Shown here: one piece after another, positions 38,692-46,635 of the stretch
How the letters are laid out: every line of letters starts with the position of its first letter
How positions within the stretch are numbered: the first letter of the stretch is position 1
Assembly: GCA_963605405.1 (NCBI GenBank)
Contig: CAVCUP010000006.1
Span: 1-64,000 of the forward strand
Length of the DNA: 64,000 nt
Source: Paratractidigestivibacter sp963605405
GTDB taxonomy: Bacteria > Actinomycetota > Coriobacteriia > Coriobacteriales > Atopobiaceae
Direction: 5' to 3'
The notes under the pieces: generated by a model
Database searches by the model: none
Seen by the model: the letters and a program-made list of their open reading frames with translations, nothing else
Told to the model about the DNA's origin: nothing
Made by a program: the position numbers and the translations under genes

Positions 38692-39288
38692 CTAAAAGGG
38701 GATGTCCTCGTCGTACAGGTCCATCTGCTGGGGCGCCTGCTGCGGGGCCGGGGCCGGTGCCTGCTGGGGCGCCGGCGCGTACTGCTGGGGCTGCGGGGCG
38801 GGAGCGGGGGCCTGCTGCGGAGGGGCCGCAGGGGCGCCCTGGTACGGCTGCTGGGCGTACTGCTGGGGCTGCGCGTACTGCTGTGGCGCCGGCGCGTACT
38901 GCTGGGGCTGGTAGCCCTGCGGGGCGGGCTGCGCGTACTGCTGGTGGCCTCCCTGTTGCTGCCCCTGGCTCATAAGCTCCACCTCGTCGGGGATGACCTC
39001 GAGCTTGGACCGCTTCTGCCCGTCCTTCTCCCAGGACGAGTAGCGCAGCTTGCCCTCGATGGCGACCTTCATGCCCTTGCGCAGGATGCGGGACAGCGCC
39101 TCGGCGCGCTTGCCGAACATGGTGCAGTCGACGAAGTTCGGGCGGTCCTCCCACTCGCCGGTCTGCTGGTTCTTCGTGCGGTCGTTGACCGCCACGCCGA
39201 ACGACAGCACCTGCATGCCGCCCTGGGTGGCGCGCAGCTCGGGGTCTCTCGTCAGGTTCCCCGAGATGTTCACGCGGTTGATGCTCAT
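38692..39288 (-). CDS. ssb: Single-stranded DNA-binding protein
   Basis: This 198-residue protein has the OB-fold SINRVNISGNLTRDPELR (about 2-19), SFGVAVNDR (about 29-37) and FVDCTMFGKRAEALSR, followed by a long Gln/Ala/Pro/Tyr-rich linker with repeated QQYA units (about 112-185) and the acidic end DLYDEDIPF, the SSB C-terminal tip that recruits partners. It coats single strands during replication and ERF-driven annealing. Confidence 0.95.
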   Translation of the reverse strand: MSINRVNISGNLTRDPELRATQGGMQVLSFGVAVNDRTKNQQTGEWEDRPNFVDCTMFGKRAEALSRILRKGMKVAIEGKLRYSSWEKDGQKRSKLEVIPDEVELMSQGQQQGGHQQYAQPAPQGYQPQQYAPAPQQYAQPQQYAQQPYQGAPAAPPQQAPAPAPQPQQYAPAPQQAPAPAPQQAPQQMDLYDEDIPF

Positions 39289-39638
39289 CAATAGCTCCCT
39301 TCTCCGGCGCCGCCGCTCACCCATGTCCTCTGGATGTCGGCGTCCACCGTCTTGATACGTAGTTTCAGCGCCATGATTGCCTCGGAGGAGGCCTTGTACA
39401 GCGCCTCGGCGCAGTCGCGCAGCTGCTTCTTCTCGGCTATGTCGGGGCGTCCCCGGCACAGGTCGGAGATGATGGTGACCGGCGTTCCCTTGGCCCTCTC
39501 CTCGAGGATCGCGATGCGCAGCGCCTTGCGGTAGTCGGCCTCGTTCTCGGCGTACTGCTGACCGGTGCGGCGCAGGGCCTCAAGCTCGTCCATGAGCGCG
39601 TCGAACAGCTGCTCGCGCTGGCCGTAGAGGTCCTGCAT
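39288..39638 (-). CDS. Phage protein in recombination cluster, hypothetical
   Basis: This 116-residue helical protein (LDGQREQL-like start MQDLYGQREQLFDALMDELE, then KGTPVTIISDLCRGR) lies between ERF and SSB. Similar short helical proteins occur beside ERF genes. Possible recombination cofactor; function unknown. Confidence 0.65.
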   Translation of the reverse strand: MQDLYGQREQLFDALMDELEALRRTGQQYAENEADYRKALRIAILEERAKGTPVTIISDLCRGRPDIAEKKQLRDCAEALYKASSEAIMALKLRIKTVDADIQRTWVSGGAGEGSY

Positions 39639-39641
39639 GGC

Positions 39642-40202
39642 CTACACGACCCGCCAGGTCGGCGTGGCGCAGCAGCCGGGGTTGCGCTTGAACTGCTCGT
39701 AGTGCTCCCGGCTCATGAACTCGTAGATCTTGCCGCAGCACTTGCACTTCGCCGTGAACGGCCCCTCCGCCGGCGGCTCCTTCTCGGGCTTGTCCGAGAG
39801 GGCGTCCGGGTCGCTCGTGCCGTCGATCGCGAACAGTCCGCAGAGCGCGTACTTGCGCGCGTAGCTCGAGGCCGAGCCGGTCACCTGCGCGGGGTTCATG
39901 CCCGTCTGGCTGTCCGGCTCGTGGGCGTAGCCGTCGACGTCGATGGCGCCCTCGGCCCCGTCCGTGAAGAACAGGTGCGCCGTGGCCTTGACGTAGTGGC
40001 GCTCGCCGACCTGCACGATGGAGTCGTTGAGCGTGTAGGCCACGCCCGCCTCCTTGCACGGCTCCTTGAGCGCCGCCACGATGTCCTCCATCGAGCGGTA
40101 GTTGAACTTGCCGTGCGTGTTGTAGCGCGCCTTCGGCACCACCACGGAGCGCTGCACCTTGGCGACGGCCTCGGCGATGGTCATGTGCTTCTCTTCTGCC
40201 AC
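39642..40202 (-). CDS. erf: ERF-family single-strand annealing recombinase
   Basis: This 186-residue protein has the ERF core: KVQRSVVVPKARYNTHGKF, YRSMEDIVAALKEPCKE, then GTLGS-like SYARKYALCGLFAIDG (about 105-125). It ends with a zinc-ribbon-like CKCCGKIYEF and CCATPTW. ERF proteins anneal complementary single strands during phage DNA circularisation and recombination, working with SSB. Confidence 0.88.
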   Translation of the reverse strand: MAEEKHMTIAEAVAKVQRSVVVPKARYNTHGKFNYRSMEDIVAALKEPCKEAGVAYTLNDSIVQVGERHYVKATAHLFFTDGAEGAIDVDGYAHEPDSQTGMNPAQVTGSASSYARKYALCGLFAIDGTSDPDALSDKPEKEPPAEGPFTAKCKCCGKIYEFMSREHYEQFKRNPGCCATPTWRVV

Positions 40203-40212
40203 TCTCTGCCCC

Positions 40213-41250
40213 CTAACGGATCGTGCGCTCGTAGACCTGCTGCAGCGTGCCGCGCTTGAACACGCCGCTCACGCCGATGCTCCCGGCGAAGCGCCCGATG
40301 GACTGCATCTGCTCGGTCGTGGCCGCGTCGATGACCATCACGCACGGCGTGGCCGGCGCGGGCTGGGGCGCGGGTTGCGGGGCGGGCGCGGGCTGGGGCG
40401 CGGGTTGCGGGGCGGGCGCGGGTTGCGGGGCGGGCGCGGGTTGCGGGGCCTCGACGATGGGGGGCATGCCGCCGCCCGGCTCCCACAGATTGCCTTCGCC
40501 GACCCTCGGGTCGCACGGCTCGGCGCTTGCCGGCTCGGGGGCGGGCGCCGGCTCCATCGCGGCCTTCAGCTCGGCGATGCGCGCGGCCTCCTCCCTGGCC
40601 TCCCGGACGGCGGTCAGCGCGGCCCCGAGGTCGAGCGTGGAGAAGAGCGCGCGCTCGGCCTCGCCGTAGAACGGCTCGCCCTCGAACTGGCTCTTCAGCG
40701 TCTCCCAGTCGCCGGCCAGCTTGGACACCTTGGCTTCCAGCGCCTCATAGGCCTTGACCTCGCCGAAGGTCTTGTTGAGCCATTGCTTCTCGTGCAGGCG
40801 CTCGTAGGGCACGACGGGGGCCAGGAGTCCGGCGAACTCCTCGTAGTGTCCCTGCAGCTTGGCGTACGCACGGTCCTGTCGCTCCTGCTCGGCCTGGTCG
40901 AGCTGCTGCTTGATGTTGTCGGACGCGGTGTCGATGATGCCGGTGATCTGCTTGCAGCGCCTCTCGAAGGCGTCGAGGGGCTTGCTGTACTCTCGCTTCA
41001 CGGCCTTTCGGCGCTCGTCGATCTCCTTCTTCAGGCCGTTCAGGTAGGTGCGGTCGCGCTTGGCGTCCTTGACGTTCTCGGCCTTGGTGAGGTCGTAGGT
41101 CGCGCCGTCGTAGGCCTCCACGGTCCTGCGCACATGGGCCTCGAGGGCGTCGAAGTTGGCCTCGAGGGTCGACGGCACGAAGGTCACGGACAGCGCGGAC
41201 GACTCCTGCCCCTCGATGACCTCGGCCACCACGCTCTCGGTGTCGGCCAC
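40213..41250 (-). CDS. DUF1351-family phage protein
   Basis: This 345-residue protein has the DUF1351 helical core: KDAKRDRTYLNGLKKEIDERRK (about 62-83), EYSKPLDAFERRCKQI, and ...EQERQDRAYAKLQ. It is followed by an Ala/Pro/Gln low-complexity section (APAPQPAPQP repeated, about 255-300) and a short C-terminal domain (VMVIDAATTEQMQSIGRFAGSIG). It is encoded with ERF and SSB and is thought to act in recombination or DNA uptake. The DNA repeat is visible at 40367-40450. Confidence 0.85.
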   Translation of the reverse strand: MADTESVVAEVIEGQESSALSVTFVPSTLEANFDALEAHVRRTVEAYDGATYDLTKAENVKDAKRDRTYLNGLKKEIDERRKAVKREYSKPLDAFERRCKQITGIIDTASDNIKQQLDQAEQERQDRAYAKLQGHYEEFAGLLAPVVPYERLHEKQWLNKTFGEVKAYEALEAKVSKLAGDWETLKSQFEGEPFYGEAERALFSTLDLGAALTAVREAREEAARIAELKAAMEPAPAPEPASAEPCDPRVGEGNLWEPGGGMPPIVEAPQPAPAPQPAPAPQPAPQPAPAPQPAPQPAPATPCVMVIDAATTEQMQSIGRFAGSIGVSGVFKRGTLQQVYERTIR

Positions 41251-41451
41251 CTAGACCACCTCCCCGTCCTGGTTCACGAACACGATCTCGGGCTGCGGGT
41301 CGGTCACGGCCAGCAGCACCTCCTTGCCGCTCATGCGGATGACGTCGAACGCGCCGTCCGCCTCGGTCGGCACGACGAAGGTGAGCACGGCCGCGCCACC
41401 CTTCACGTTCGCCTGCCTGAAGCAGGCCTTGATCTCAACTGTCCTGTCCAT
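41251..41451 (-). CDS. Small phage protein, hypothetical
   Basis: This 66-residue beta-rich protein (MDRTVEIKACFRQANVKGG...) lies upstream of the DUF1351 gene and directly after the resolvase-like gene. The start at 41451 is within the end of the upstream gene. No motif is recognised. Confidence 0.6.
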   Translation of the reverse strand: MDRTVEIKACFRQANVKGGAAVLTFVVPTEADGAFDVIRMSGKEVLLAVTDPQPEIVFVNQDGEVV

Positions 41452-41818
41452 CTGTCTCACTCTCCGAGTCCGCGAGCATCGCCGCGAACGTCTCCAATGT
41501 CATGGTCACGTACTGCTCCTGCGGCCTCGCGGTGCCCCGCCTCTTCCAGACGACCACCCCGTAGGCCGCGTTTTTGTTGGCGCGCTCGGCCTCGGCCTCG
41601 CGGAGCCACTGCGGCAGCTCGTGCCTGCCCGCGTAGTCCTTGCACTCCACGGCCACGCCCCTGCCGCCCATCGACACGCCGCGCACGTCGCCCGTGTCCC
41701 TGCTGCCGGTCTTGACCTGCCGGTCGGCGTCCATCCCGGTCGCCTCGGCCAGGTAGTCGGCCACCGAGCGCTCGAAGCGCGTCCCGGCGTCCTTGGCGCT
41801 GCGCCTGCTGCGGCTCAT
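41435..41818 (-). CDS. Holliday junction resolvase-like nuclease (PD-(D/E)xK type)
   Basis: This 127-residue protein has GTRFERSVADYLAEATG (about 12-28), TGSRDTGDVRGVSMGGRGVAVECKDYAG (about 37-64) with the D-x(n)-E-C-K nuclease signature, and a basic start (SRSRRSAKDAG). Similar small proteins resolve Holliday junctions in phages and archaea (Hjc-like) or are simple nucleases. It stands in the recombination operon. Confidence 0.75.
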   Translation of the reverse strand: MSRSRRSAKDAGTRFERSVADYLAEATGMDADRQVKTGSRDTGDVRGVSMGGRGVAVECKDYAGRHELPQWLREAEAERANKNAAYGVVVWKRRGTARPQEQYVTMTLETFAAMLADSESETDGQDS

Positions 41819-42150
41819 TCGCTGAACCCGTCGGACTGGCTGCGGTGCTTGTTGAACGCGCCTTTGAGCTGCGGGTAGCGGCTCTCCATGATGCGGGCCA
41901 GGCTCGGCGCGATGCCGTTCTTGCAGGCCACGTGCAGCTCGTTGCGCACCATGTTCACCAGGTAGTTAACGGACACGTAGCCCTTGCGGTTGAGGCGCAC
42001 GGCGTTCTCGACCATGTAGTTCCAGGCCCCGGGGTTCTCGTCGATCCACTTGCGGGCCTCGGCGAAATCCTGTTCCCCGGCGGAGCCTAAGCCGGGCAGC
42101 TCGCCCTGCATGCTCACGGGTTTGGCGCCGTAGCGCTCGTCGTTACGCAT
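41815..42150 (-). CDS. Phage protein, hypothetical
   Basis: This 111-residue protein (MRNDERYGAKPVSMQGELPG...) is helical, with FAEARKWIDENPGAWNYMVENAVRLN and RKGYVSVNYLVNMVRNELH, a winged-helix-like section. It occurs between the resolvase and early genes of similar phages. DNA binding is possible; not proven. Confidence 0.6.
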   Translation of the reverse strand: MRNDERYGAKPVSMQGELPGLGSAGEQDFAEARKWIDENPGAWNYMVENAVRLNRKGYVSVNYLVNMVRNELHVACKNGIAPSLARIMESRYPQLKGAFNKHRSQSDGFSE

Positions 42151-42430
42151 GGAGCACCGCCGACATCTGGTAGGCCTGCTGGGCCGCGGCTACCGCGCCG
42201 TCCATAGTGGGGAGCACCCACAGGTACATGACGGCGATGCAGATCAACGCGGCAGCGGCGAAGCCCACCATGACCCCGAGCTTGAACATGTCGGCGTCAT
42301 GCATCTCCTTGGCGGTGGGGCGGTCCCTGCGCTCGAATGGTATGATGTTCGCAGCGCCGTTCGCGGCGCGGTCCGTGCGGGCGCCGTCGAGTTGGTAGCT
42401 GGGGGCGCTCGCTTTCTTTCTGCTTTGCAT
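42143..42430 (-). CDS. Small membrane protein, hypothetical
   Basis: This 95-residue protein has a basic/polar N-terminus and one transmembrane helix (about 50-72, LGVMVGFAAAALICIAVMYLWV). It starts at ATG 42430. Early expression in the operon suggests a possible superinfection exclusion or host membrane role; this is inference. Confidence 0.6.
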   Translation of the reverse strand: MQSRKKASAPSYQLDGARTDRAANGAANIIPFERRDRPTAKEMHDADMFKLGVMVGFAAAALICIAVMYLWVLPTMDGAVAAAQQAYQMSAVLHA

Positions 42431-42477
42431 TACGTTCTCCTTACGGGTATTTCCGCTGGTCAGACCTAGGGCGCTTC

Positions 42478-42840
42478 TTAGTGCCCCTTTTTGAAACTTT
42501 TTTTCGCGCGGCTCTTCGCGCTGTAGTAGCGCTGTCGCTGCTGGTTGTTCCGCTTCTCCCTGATCGCCTCCTCCCGCATGGCGTTGGCCTGCTCGGCTAG
42601 GTCGGCCATGTGAAGCTCCTTCGTGCACTCGATGCACCAGCCGTTGATGCGGTTGAGGGGTCGGAACGTCCATCGGCCGCAGTTGGGGCACTGGCTGCGC
42701 TTGCGGAGTGAGAGTCCGCACTTTTTAGCCATGTGCTTCACTGAATCGACCGAACGCCCCAGCGCCTTGGCTACGTCCGCCGCGCCGTCGCCCGCGTGCT
42801 CCTCCAGGTACCTGAGCTCACTGGTAGACCATGGCCTCAC
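42478..42840 (-). CDS. SANT/HTH-like DNA-binding protein with zinc ribbon
   Basis: This 120-residue protein starts at GTG 42840, overlapping the previous stop (GTGA). The start WSTSELRYLEEHAGDGAADV then ALGRSVDSVKHMAKKCGLSL is a Myb/SANT-like helix-turn-helix. The middle has CPNCGRW and GWCIEC (zinc ribbon), and the end is rich in Arg/Lys. It resembles early regulators of Gram-positive phages. Confidence 0.7.
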   Translation of the reverse strand: MRPWSTSELRYLEEHAGDGAADVAKALGRSVDSVKHMAKKCGLSLRKRSQCPNCGRWTFRPLNRINGWCIECTKELHMADLAEQANAMREEAIREKRNNQQRQRYYSAKSRAKKSFKKGH

Positions 42841-42947
42841 TTGTCGCGCTTCTCCTCGCTCCTCCGGTACGCCTCCGCCAGGACGTCGCACATGCGGTCG
42901 AAGGCGACGGAGAGGGGCGTGTCCTGCTGGGTGTCCTGGGTGTCCAT
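42837..42947 (-). CDS. 36-residue early peptide
   Basis: ATG 42947 to TGA 42837, coupled to the HTH gene by a GTGA overlap. The product (MDTQDTQQDTPLSVAFDRMC...) is acidic and helical. It lies just after the Cro-like gene. Function unknown. Confidence 0.5.
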   Translation of the reverse strand: MDTQDTQQDTPLSVAFDRMCDVLAEAYRRSEEKRDK

Positions 42948-43172
42948 CTAGGCCACCATCGCCTTTGGCGTACGCTCGTCGACTAGACCAGCGAGGTAAT
43001 CGACAGAGCAGCCGTAGAGCTTCGCCAGCGCGATTGCATCCGGCACTAGGAGAGGTGAGCTTTCACCGCGTTCCCATTTGCCAATGACGTACTCCGAGCG
43101 ATTGATCTTTTCTCCAACCTCCTTACGGGTCAGCCCGGATCGTTTACGCTCGGACACAAGATTGTTGAGCAT
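42948..43172 (-). CDS. Cro-like XRE regulator
   Basis: This 74-residue protein has an HTH (LTRKEVGEKINRSEYVIGKWERG, about 15-37). It is the first gene of the minus-strand early operon and reads away from the CI-like gene, the position of Cro. The start at 43172 is preferred for its 5-nt spacing from GGAGG; 43175 is possible. It probably represses the CI promoter by binding the operators at 43218 and 43261. Confidence 0.85.
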   Translation of the reverse strand: MLNNLVSERKRSGLTRKEVGEKINRSEYVIGKWERGESSPLLVPDAIALAKLYGCSVDYLAGLVDERTPKAMVA

Positions 43173-43211
43173 CATGACCTCCCTTGCACTAGTTCCTTGC
43201 GTCTGATTGGA

Positions 43212-43240
43212 ACTATATACAAGATTCCTGTATGTGTAAA
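43212..43240 (-). promoter_or_regulatory. Early (Cro-side) promoter
   Basis: On the minus strand TTTACA (43235-43240) and TATAGT (43212-43217) are separated by exactly 17 bp, a near-consensus promoter for the minus-strand early operon. Confidence 0.85.
43218..43232. promoter_or_regulatory. Operator O1 in the spacer of the early promoter
   Basis: TACAAGATTCCTGTA is an imperfect palindrome that fills the space between -35 and -10 of the early promoter. It differs from O2 at two positions. Repressor binding here would block RNA polymerase directly. Confidence 0.8.
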
Positions 43241-43250
43241 CCCCTAAAGA

Positions 43251-43279
43251 TTGCTATTTGTACAAGTTTCTTGTATGCT
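43251..43279 (+). promoter_or_regulatory. CI-side promoter
   Basis: TTGCTA (43251-43256) and TATGCT (43274-43279) are spaced by 17 bp and drive the plus-strand CI-like gene. O2 lies in the spacer, so the repressor probably controls itself. Confidence 0.75.
43261..43275. promoter_or_regulatory. Operator O2 in the spacer of the CI promoter
   Basis: TACAAGTTTCTTGTA is a perfect palindrome around a central TTT. It is 43 bp from O1 (centre to centre), about four helical turns, so cooperative binding on one face of DNA is possible. Confidence 0.8.
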
Positions 43280-43306
43280 GCAAGCATCCTAAGTAAGGGG
43301 TGAGAT

Positions 43307-43624
43307 ATGAGCCTTAAAGATCTACGGAACCAAGCAGGGCTGACCCAAAAAGAGGCTGCGGAACTGTTTGGGCTTAAGTACCGGACCTATCAGAACTACG
43401 AGCTTGGAAACACAAGCCCGGACATGGACACAGCCGCCGAATTTGCGCGCTATTTCAATTGCACGATCGGTGAACTGTTCGATTTGGAAGAGGGGGATGC
43501 GGAGCAGATAGGCTCCGCAGAGCGCGAGCTGCTGAGCTATTTCAGCGCCATGGACGCGAGTGGGCGTAGGGCGCTTATGGTCACCGCCAAGAGTCTCGCC
43601 TCTGTTTTCCCGAGGCAGACATAG
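43307..43624 (+). CDS. CI-like XRE repressor
   Basis: This 105-residue protein has an N-terminal HTH (LTQKEAAELFGLKYRTYQNYELG, about 12-34) and a short C-terminal part without the LexA-like peptidase domain, so induction by RecA self-cleavage is not expected; a separate antirepressor or regulated decay would be needed. It is divergent from the Cro-like gene and next to the integrase, the usual layout of a lysogeny module. The start ATG 43307 follows GGGGTGAGAT. Confidence 0.85.
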   Translation: MSLKDLRNQAGLTQKEAAELFGLKYRTYQNYELGNTSPDMDTAAEFARYFNCTIGELFDLEEGDAEQIGSAERELLSYFSAMDASGRRALMVTAKSLASVFPRQT

Positions 43625-43629
43625 AAAAG

Positions 43630-43669
43630 CCCCGGCGGGGTCGAAGCGTTGCCGCGCTGCCCGCCGGGG
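43630..43669 (+). terminator. Terminator after the CI-like gene
   Basis: A 10-bp perfect stem (43630-43639 with 43660-43669) with a 20-nt loop, 5 nt after the CI-like stop and before the integrase gene. T-run weak (TTCCT). Confidence 0.6.
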
Positions 43670-43707
43670 TTCCTGTCACCAATCCACGAAAGGACGGTAT
43701 TCACATT

Positions 43708-45198
43708 ATGCCAAAGACAGCGGCCATATACGCGAGGTTTTCCTGCTCCAAGCAGCGCGAGGCGTCCATCGAGGACCAGCTGAGGGTCTGCCGCGAGTGG
43801 TGCGCCCGCGAGGGCTACGCCGTGGTGGCGGAGTACTGCGACCGCGCCGTGAGCGGCCGCACGGACGACCGCCCGGAGTTCCAGCGCATGGTGGCCAACG
43901 CCGGGGAGTCGGACATCGTGCTCGTGTACATGATGGACAGGTTCTCGCGAGGGGAGTACGACGCGCCGATCTACAAGCGCGAGCTCGCCCTCAAGGGCGT
44001 GCGCCTCGTGTCGGCGCTCGAGCGCATCCCGGACAGCCCCGAGGGCATCATCTACGAGAAGCTGCTGGAGGGGCTCGCCGCCTGCGAGTCGCGCAAGACC
44101 TCGATCAGGGTCAGGCGCGGCATGGAGGGCAACGCCCTCAAGTGCAGGACCAACGGGGTGCGCGTCTTCGGGTACCGCAGGAACGAGGCCGACGAGTACG
44201 TCGTGCTCGAGGAGGAGGCCGCGCTCGTGCGCGAGGCCTTCCGGCGGCGCGCCGACCGCGAGGCGGTGAACTCCATCGCGCGCGACTTCGCGGCGCGCGG
44301 CGTGAGGTCGAGGGCCGGCAACCCGTGCGGCTACTCGATGGTGTACCAGATGCTCCACAACAGGCGCTACACGGGGCGCTACGAGTGGGGCGGGATAGTC
44401 CAGGAGGGCGGAATGCCCGCGATCATCGACGAGAGGACCTTCATGGCGGTGCAGAACGTTCAGGGGATCAAGAGGCGCGCGGACGAGAGCTGGGGCGACT
44501 TCGCCTTCTCGGGGCGCGCGACGTGCGGGCTGTGCGGCCGCAACATGCAGGGCGTGAGCGGCCGTGGGCGGCACAACGTGAAGTACGAGTACTACGCCTG
44601 CCCCGAGGGCTGCTTGAGGAACGTCAGGCGCGAGGAGCTCGAGGGCGCCGTGGTCGCGGGCGTGCGCGACGTCCTGGCCGACAGGGACGAGGCTCTGCGC
44701 ATCGCGCGGATGGTCGCGGAGCACGAGGCGGGCGGCGAGGCCGAGGCGCGCAGGAAGCGCGCCATGAGGTCGCTCGCGGAGGCCGAGAGGGGCCTCAAGA
44801 ACATCCTGAACGCGATCGAGCAGGGCATCATCGCGCCGGGCGTCAAGGAGCGCATAGCGGAGCTTGAGGAGCAGCAGGCGCGCGCCAGGTACGAGATCGA
44901 GGCGGCGAGTGACGAGCGCATCGACCCGGAGCGCCTGGCCGACTTCCTGCAGAGCGGCGCGGCCCTGGACGACCGAACGCTGCTCGAGGCCTTCGTGTGG
45001 CAGGTGATCGTCTGCGAGGACTCGGCGGTGGCCATCCTCAGCTACCGCTCCGAAAACGGAGAACCCGCCAGGCTCGAGGCCCAGCGGGTTCGTGGAAAGT
45101 TGGAATGGTGCCCCGTTCGAACAGCTTCTCGAACCGAGATATGTTCGCTCGGGACGATCGTGCTACTTAGGATACCACGCGTCAGGCCTGCGGCATAA
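43708..45198 (+). CDS. int: Large serine integrase, 3' end across attP
   Basis: This 496-residue protein is a serine recombinase that integrates the phage. N-terminal catalytic domain: IYARFSCSKQ with catalytic Ser at about 12, and DRFSRGEYDAPIYK (about 77-90). The recombinase domain follows (about 155-260: RVFGYRRNEADEYV, NSIARDFAARGVRS), then a zinc ribbon (CGLCGRNM, YYACPEGC, about 273-305) and a coiled coil (about 340-400). The last 31 codons lie beyond the crossover at 45105, so in a single prophage the C-terminus would be completed by host DNA. Residues before GKLEW look like a complete family end, so the tail may be optional. Confidence 0.9.
   Translation: MPKTAAIYARFSCSKQREASIEDQLRVCREWCAREGYAVVAEYCDRAVSGRTDDRPEFQRMVANAGESDIVLVYMMDRFSRGEYDAPIYKRELALKGVRLVSALERIPDSPEGIIYEKLLEGLAACESRKTSIRVRRGMEGNALKCRTNGVRVFGYRRNEADEYVVLEEEAALVREAFRRRADREAVNSIARDFAARGVRSRAGNPCGYSMVYQMLHNRRYTGRYEWGGIVQEGGMPAIIDERTFMAVQNVQGIKRRADESWGDFAFSGRATCGLCGRNMQGVSGRGRHNVKYEYYACPEGCLRNVRREELEGAVVAGVRDVLADRDEALRIARMVAEHEAGGEAEARRKRAMRSLAEAERGLKNILNAIEQGIIAPGVKERIAELEEQQARARYEIEAASDERIDPERLADFLQSGAALDDRTLLEAFVWQVIVCEDSAVAILSYRSENGEPARLEAQRVRGKLEWCPVRTASRTEICSLGTIVLLRIPRVRPAA
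45080..45150. other. attP: Internal phage-phage junction, equal to attP
   Basis: Left of 45105 is the right end of unit 1; right of it is the left end of unit 2. The point where attL and this site become identical is 45105. Inverted GTTCG/CGAAC (45088-45092 with 45118-45122) is centred on 45105, matching a dimeric integrase site. It is what a circularised phage would carry. Confidence 0.75.
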
Positions 45199-45565
45199 TC
45201 TCCTGCTCGCCGTTCTCGTCCAGGTACGGCAGGAGGCACACGCCGCCCTGTTCGGTGGTCAGTAGGAGGTACTCGCGATTGAGACGGTCGCAGACGATGG
45301 TCTGGGAGACGCCTTGGGGTAGGTCGTAGATCGGGCCGTCGGTGCGGGCCGCGGTGACCTCCACCCCGTCTGCCGGCGTGTCGTAGACGGTCAGGACCTC
45401 GGTCTCCTGCTCCGTAGTCGCTGAAGGCTGCGTGACGGCCACGGCCGTCACGAGCGACGACGCGAGGGCGACGAGCAGCACGGCCAGCACACAGAGAGGG
45501 AACGCCGCGCCCGAGTCGTCATCGTCAGCCGGGGACCACGGCCCGAAGCCGTTCATGCGGCTCAT
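45182..45565 (-). CDS. Small membrane protein, DUF6440-like (unit 2 copy)
   Basis: Copy of 3865-4248, same length and translation. Its 3' part overlaps the last 17 bases of the integrase reading frame on the other strand. Confidence 0.7.
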   Translation of the reverse strand: MSRMNGFGPWSPADDDDSGAAFPLCVLAVLLVALASSLVTAVAVTQPSATTEQETEVLTVYDTPADGVEVTAARTDGPIYDLPQGVSQTIVCDRLNREYLLLTTEQGGVCLLPYLDENGEQEIMPQA

Positions 45566-46635
45566 CAGACGCGCTCCGCGTACTTCTCCCCGCCGTCGAC
45601 CTCCACGGCGATCCAGCGCTTATAACCGGAGCCGCCGGTGTAGCGTCCCCAGACGTAGCCGCCCGAGCTGACGAAGGTGCCGTCCAACTCCACGGTCTCT
45701 CCGCACGAGTAGGTGGCCACACGGTTGTACTCCGTACCTGGCCCCGTGCGGACGCGCAGGGCGTCGGCGACGATGCGATAGACGCCTGCGGAAAGCGTGG
45801 CCTCGGCAGTCGTCGCTCCTTCCTTCACTAAGTAATCGCCGGGATCGTAGCCACCAGTAGGCTTGCCGACTGCGATGTAGCGGAGATAACCGGAACCGCC
45901 GGTGTAGCGTCCCCAGACATAGCCGTCCGCGATACAGTACCAGTCGTCCAGTGTCACGGTCTCGCCGTTGGAGTAGTGGGTGACCTCCTCGGAGGACAGG
46001 GACGGCGCATCGCGGACTCGGAGGTAGTCGACGGTGCAGCGGTAGGTGCCGCCGAAGCCCGTGCCCTCCTTGCCGACTGCGTCAGCGGCTACGGTATCGG
46101 AGCCGGAGCCGTCGGAACCGTGGCCGGAGACCGTGCCGCCCGCCATTGCGGCCTTGACGTCCTCGACCAGCTGGGCCATGTGCGCGTGCAGCCACTCGCC
46201 GGGGCAGTCCGTCGATGCGAACATGCGGTGCTCGGTGAAGGTCGCGTTCTGCGTGCCGTCGTAGCTCGGCTCGATGCCGTAGCGCTGGCACACGTCGGCG
46301 CACAGCTTGACCAGGGACTGGTAGGTGGCGTCGGGCAGCGAGCTGTCGGAGTTGTTGGCGCACTCGATGGTGATGGCCTGGCGGTCGTTCCAGCCGCTGG
46401 AGGACGTCCAGGCGCGGTCGTCCTCGTCCACGCTCATGGCTACGTCTCCGTCGTACCCGATGCAGTAGTTGGAGCTGGCCTGGCGGGACGTGGAGGCGAA
46501 GTAATCCGCGCACCCTCGGCCCGTCCAATGCGCGCACATGTAGTGCGGCGTGATCTTTCGGATGCTGTTGCCGCCTCGCCCGTTGCTCTTGTTGGACGTG
46601 ATGTTGACGTAGGTGCAGAGGTTACTCTTGGTCAT
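45565..46635 (-). CDS. Endolysin amidase with SH3-like repeats (unit 2 copy)
   Basis: Copy of 4248-5318, with the same amidase zinc ligands, SH3 repeats and start. Confidence 0.92.
   Translation of the reverse strand: MTKSNLCTYVNITSNKSNGRGGNSIRKITPHYMCAHWTGRGCADYFASTSRQASSNYCIGYDGDVAMSVDEDDRAWTSSSGWNDRQAITIECANNSDSSLPDATYQSLVKLCADVCQRYGIEPSYDGTQNATFTEHRMFASTDCPGEWLHAHMAQLVEDVKAAMAGGTVSGHGSDGSGSDTVAADAVGKEGTGFGGTYRCTVDYLRVRDAPSLSSEEVTHYSNGETVTLDDWYCIADGYVWGRYTGGSGYLRYIAVGKPTGGYDPGDYLVKEGATTAEATLSAGVYRIVADALRVRTGPGTEYNRVATYSCGETVELDGTFVSSGGYVWGRYTGGSGYKRWIAVEVDGGEKYAERV

Larger units (their letters stand above)
3788..45104. mobile_element. Complete temperate siphovirus prophage, unit 1 (41,317 bp)
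   Basis: The left boundary is the first base shared between the chromosome-phage junction (3788) and the phage-phage junction (45105). The unit carries integrase, CI/Cro switch, replication and recombination genes, terminase, portal, capsid, tail, retroelement and lysis modules, with no obvious gap. A long non-contractile tail is indicated by the tape measure, tail tube, Dit and tail-spike genes, with no sheath gene. Unit 2 follows directly. Confidence 0.9.

Noticed and set aside
40367..40450. Tandem DNA repeats that might suggest a CRISPR array or VNTR
   Set aside because: The units lie in frame in the DUF1351 gene and encode Ala/Pro/Gln repeats; there are no spacers.
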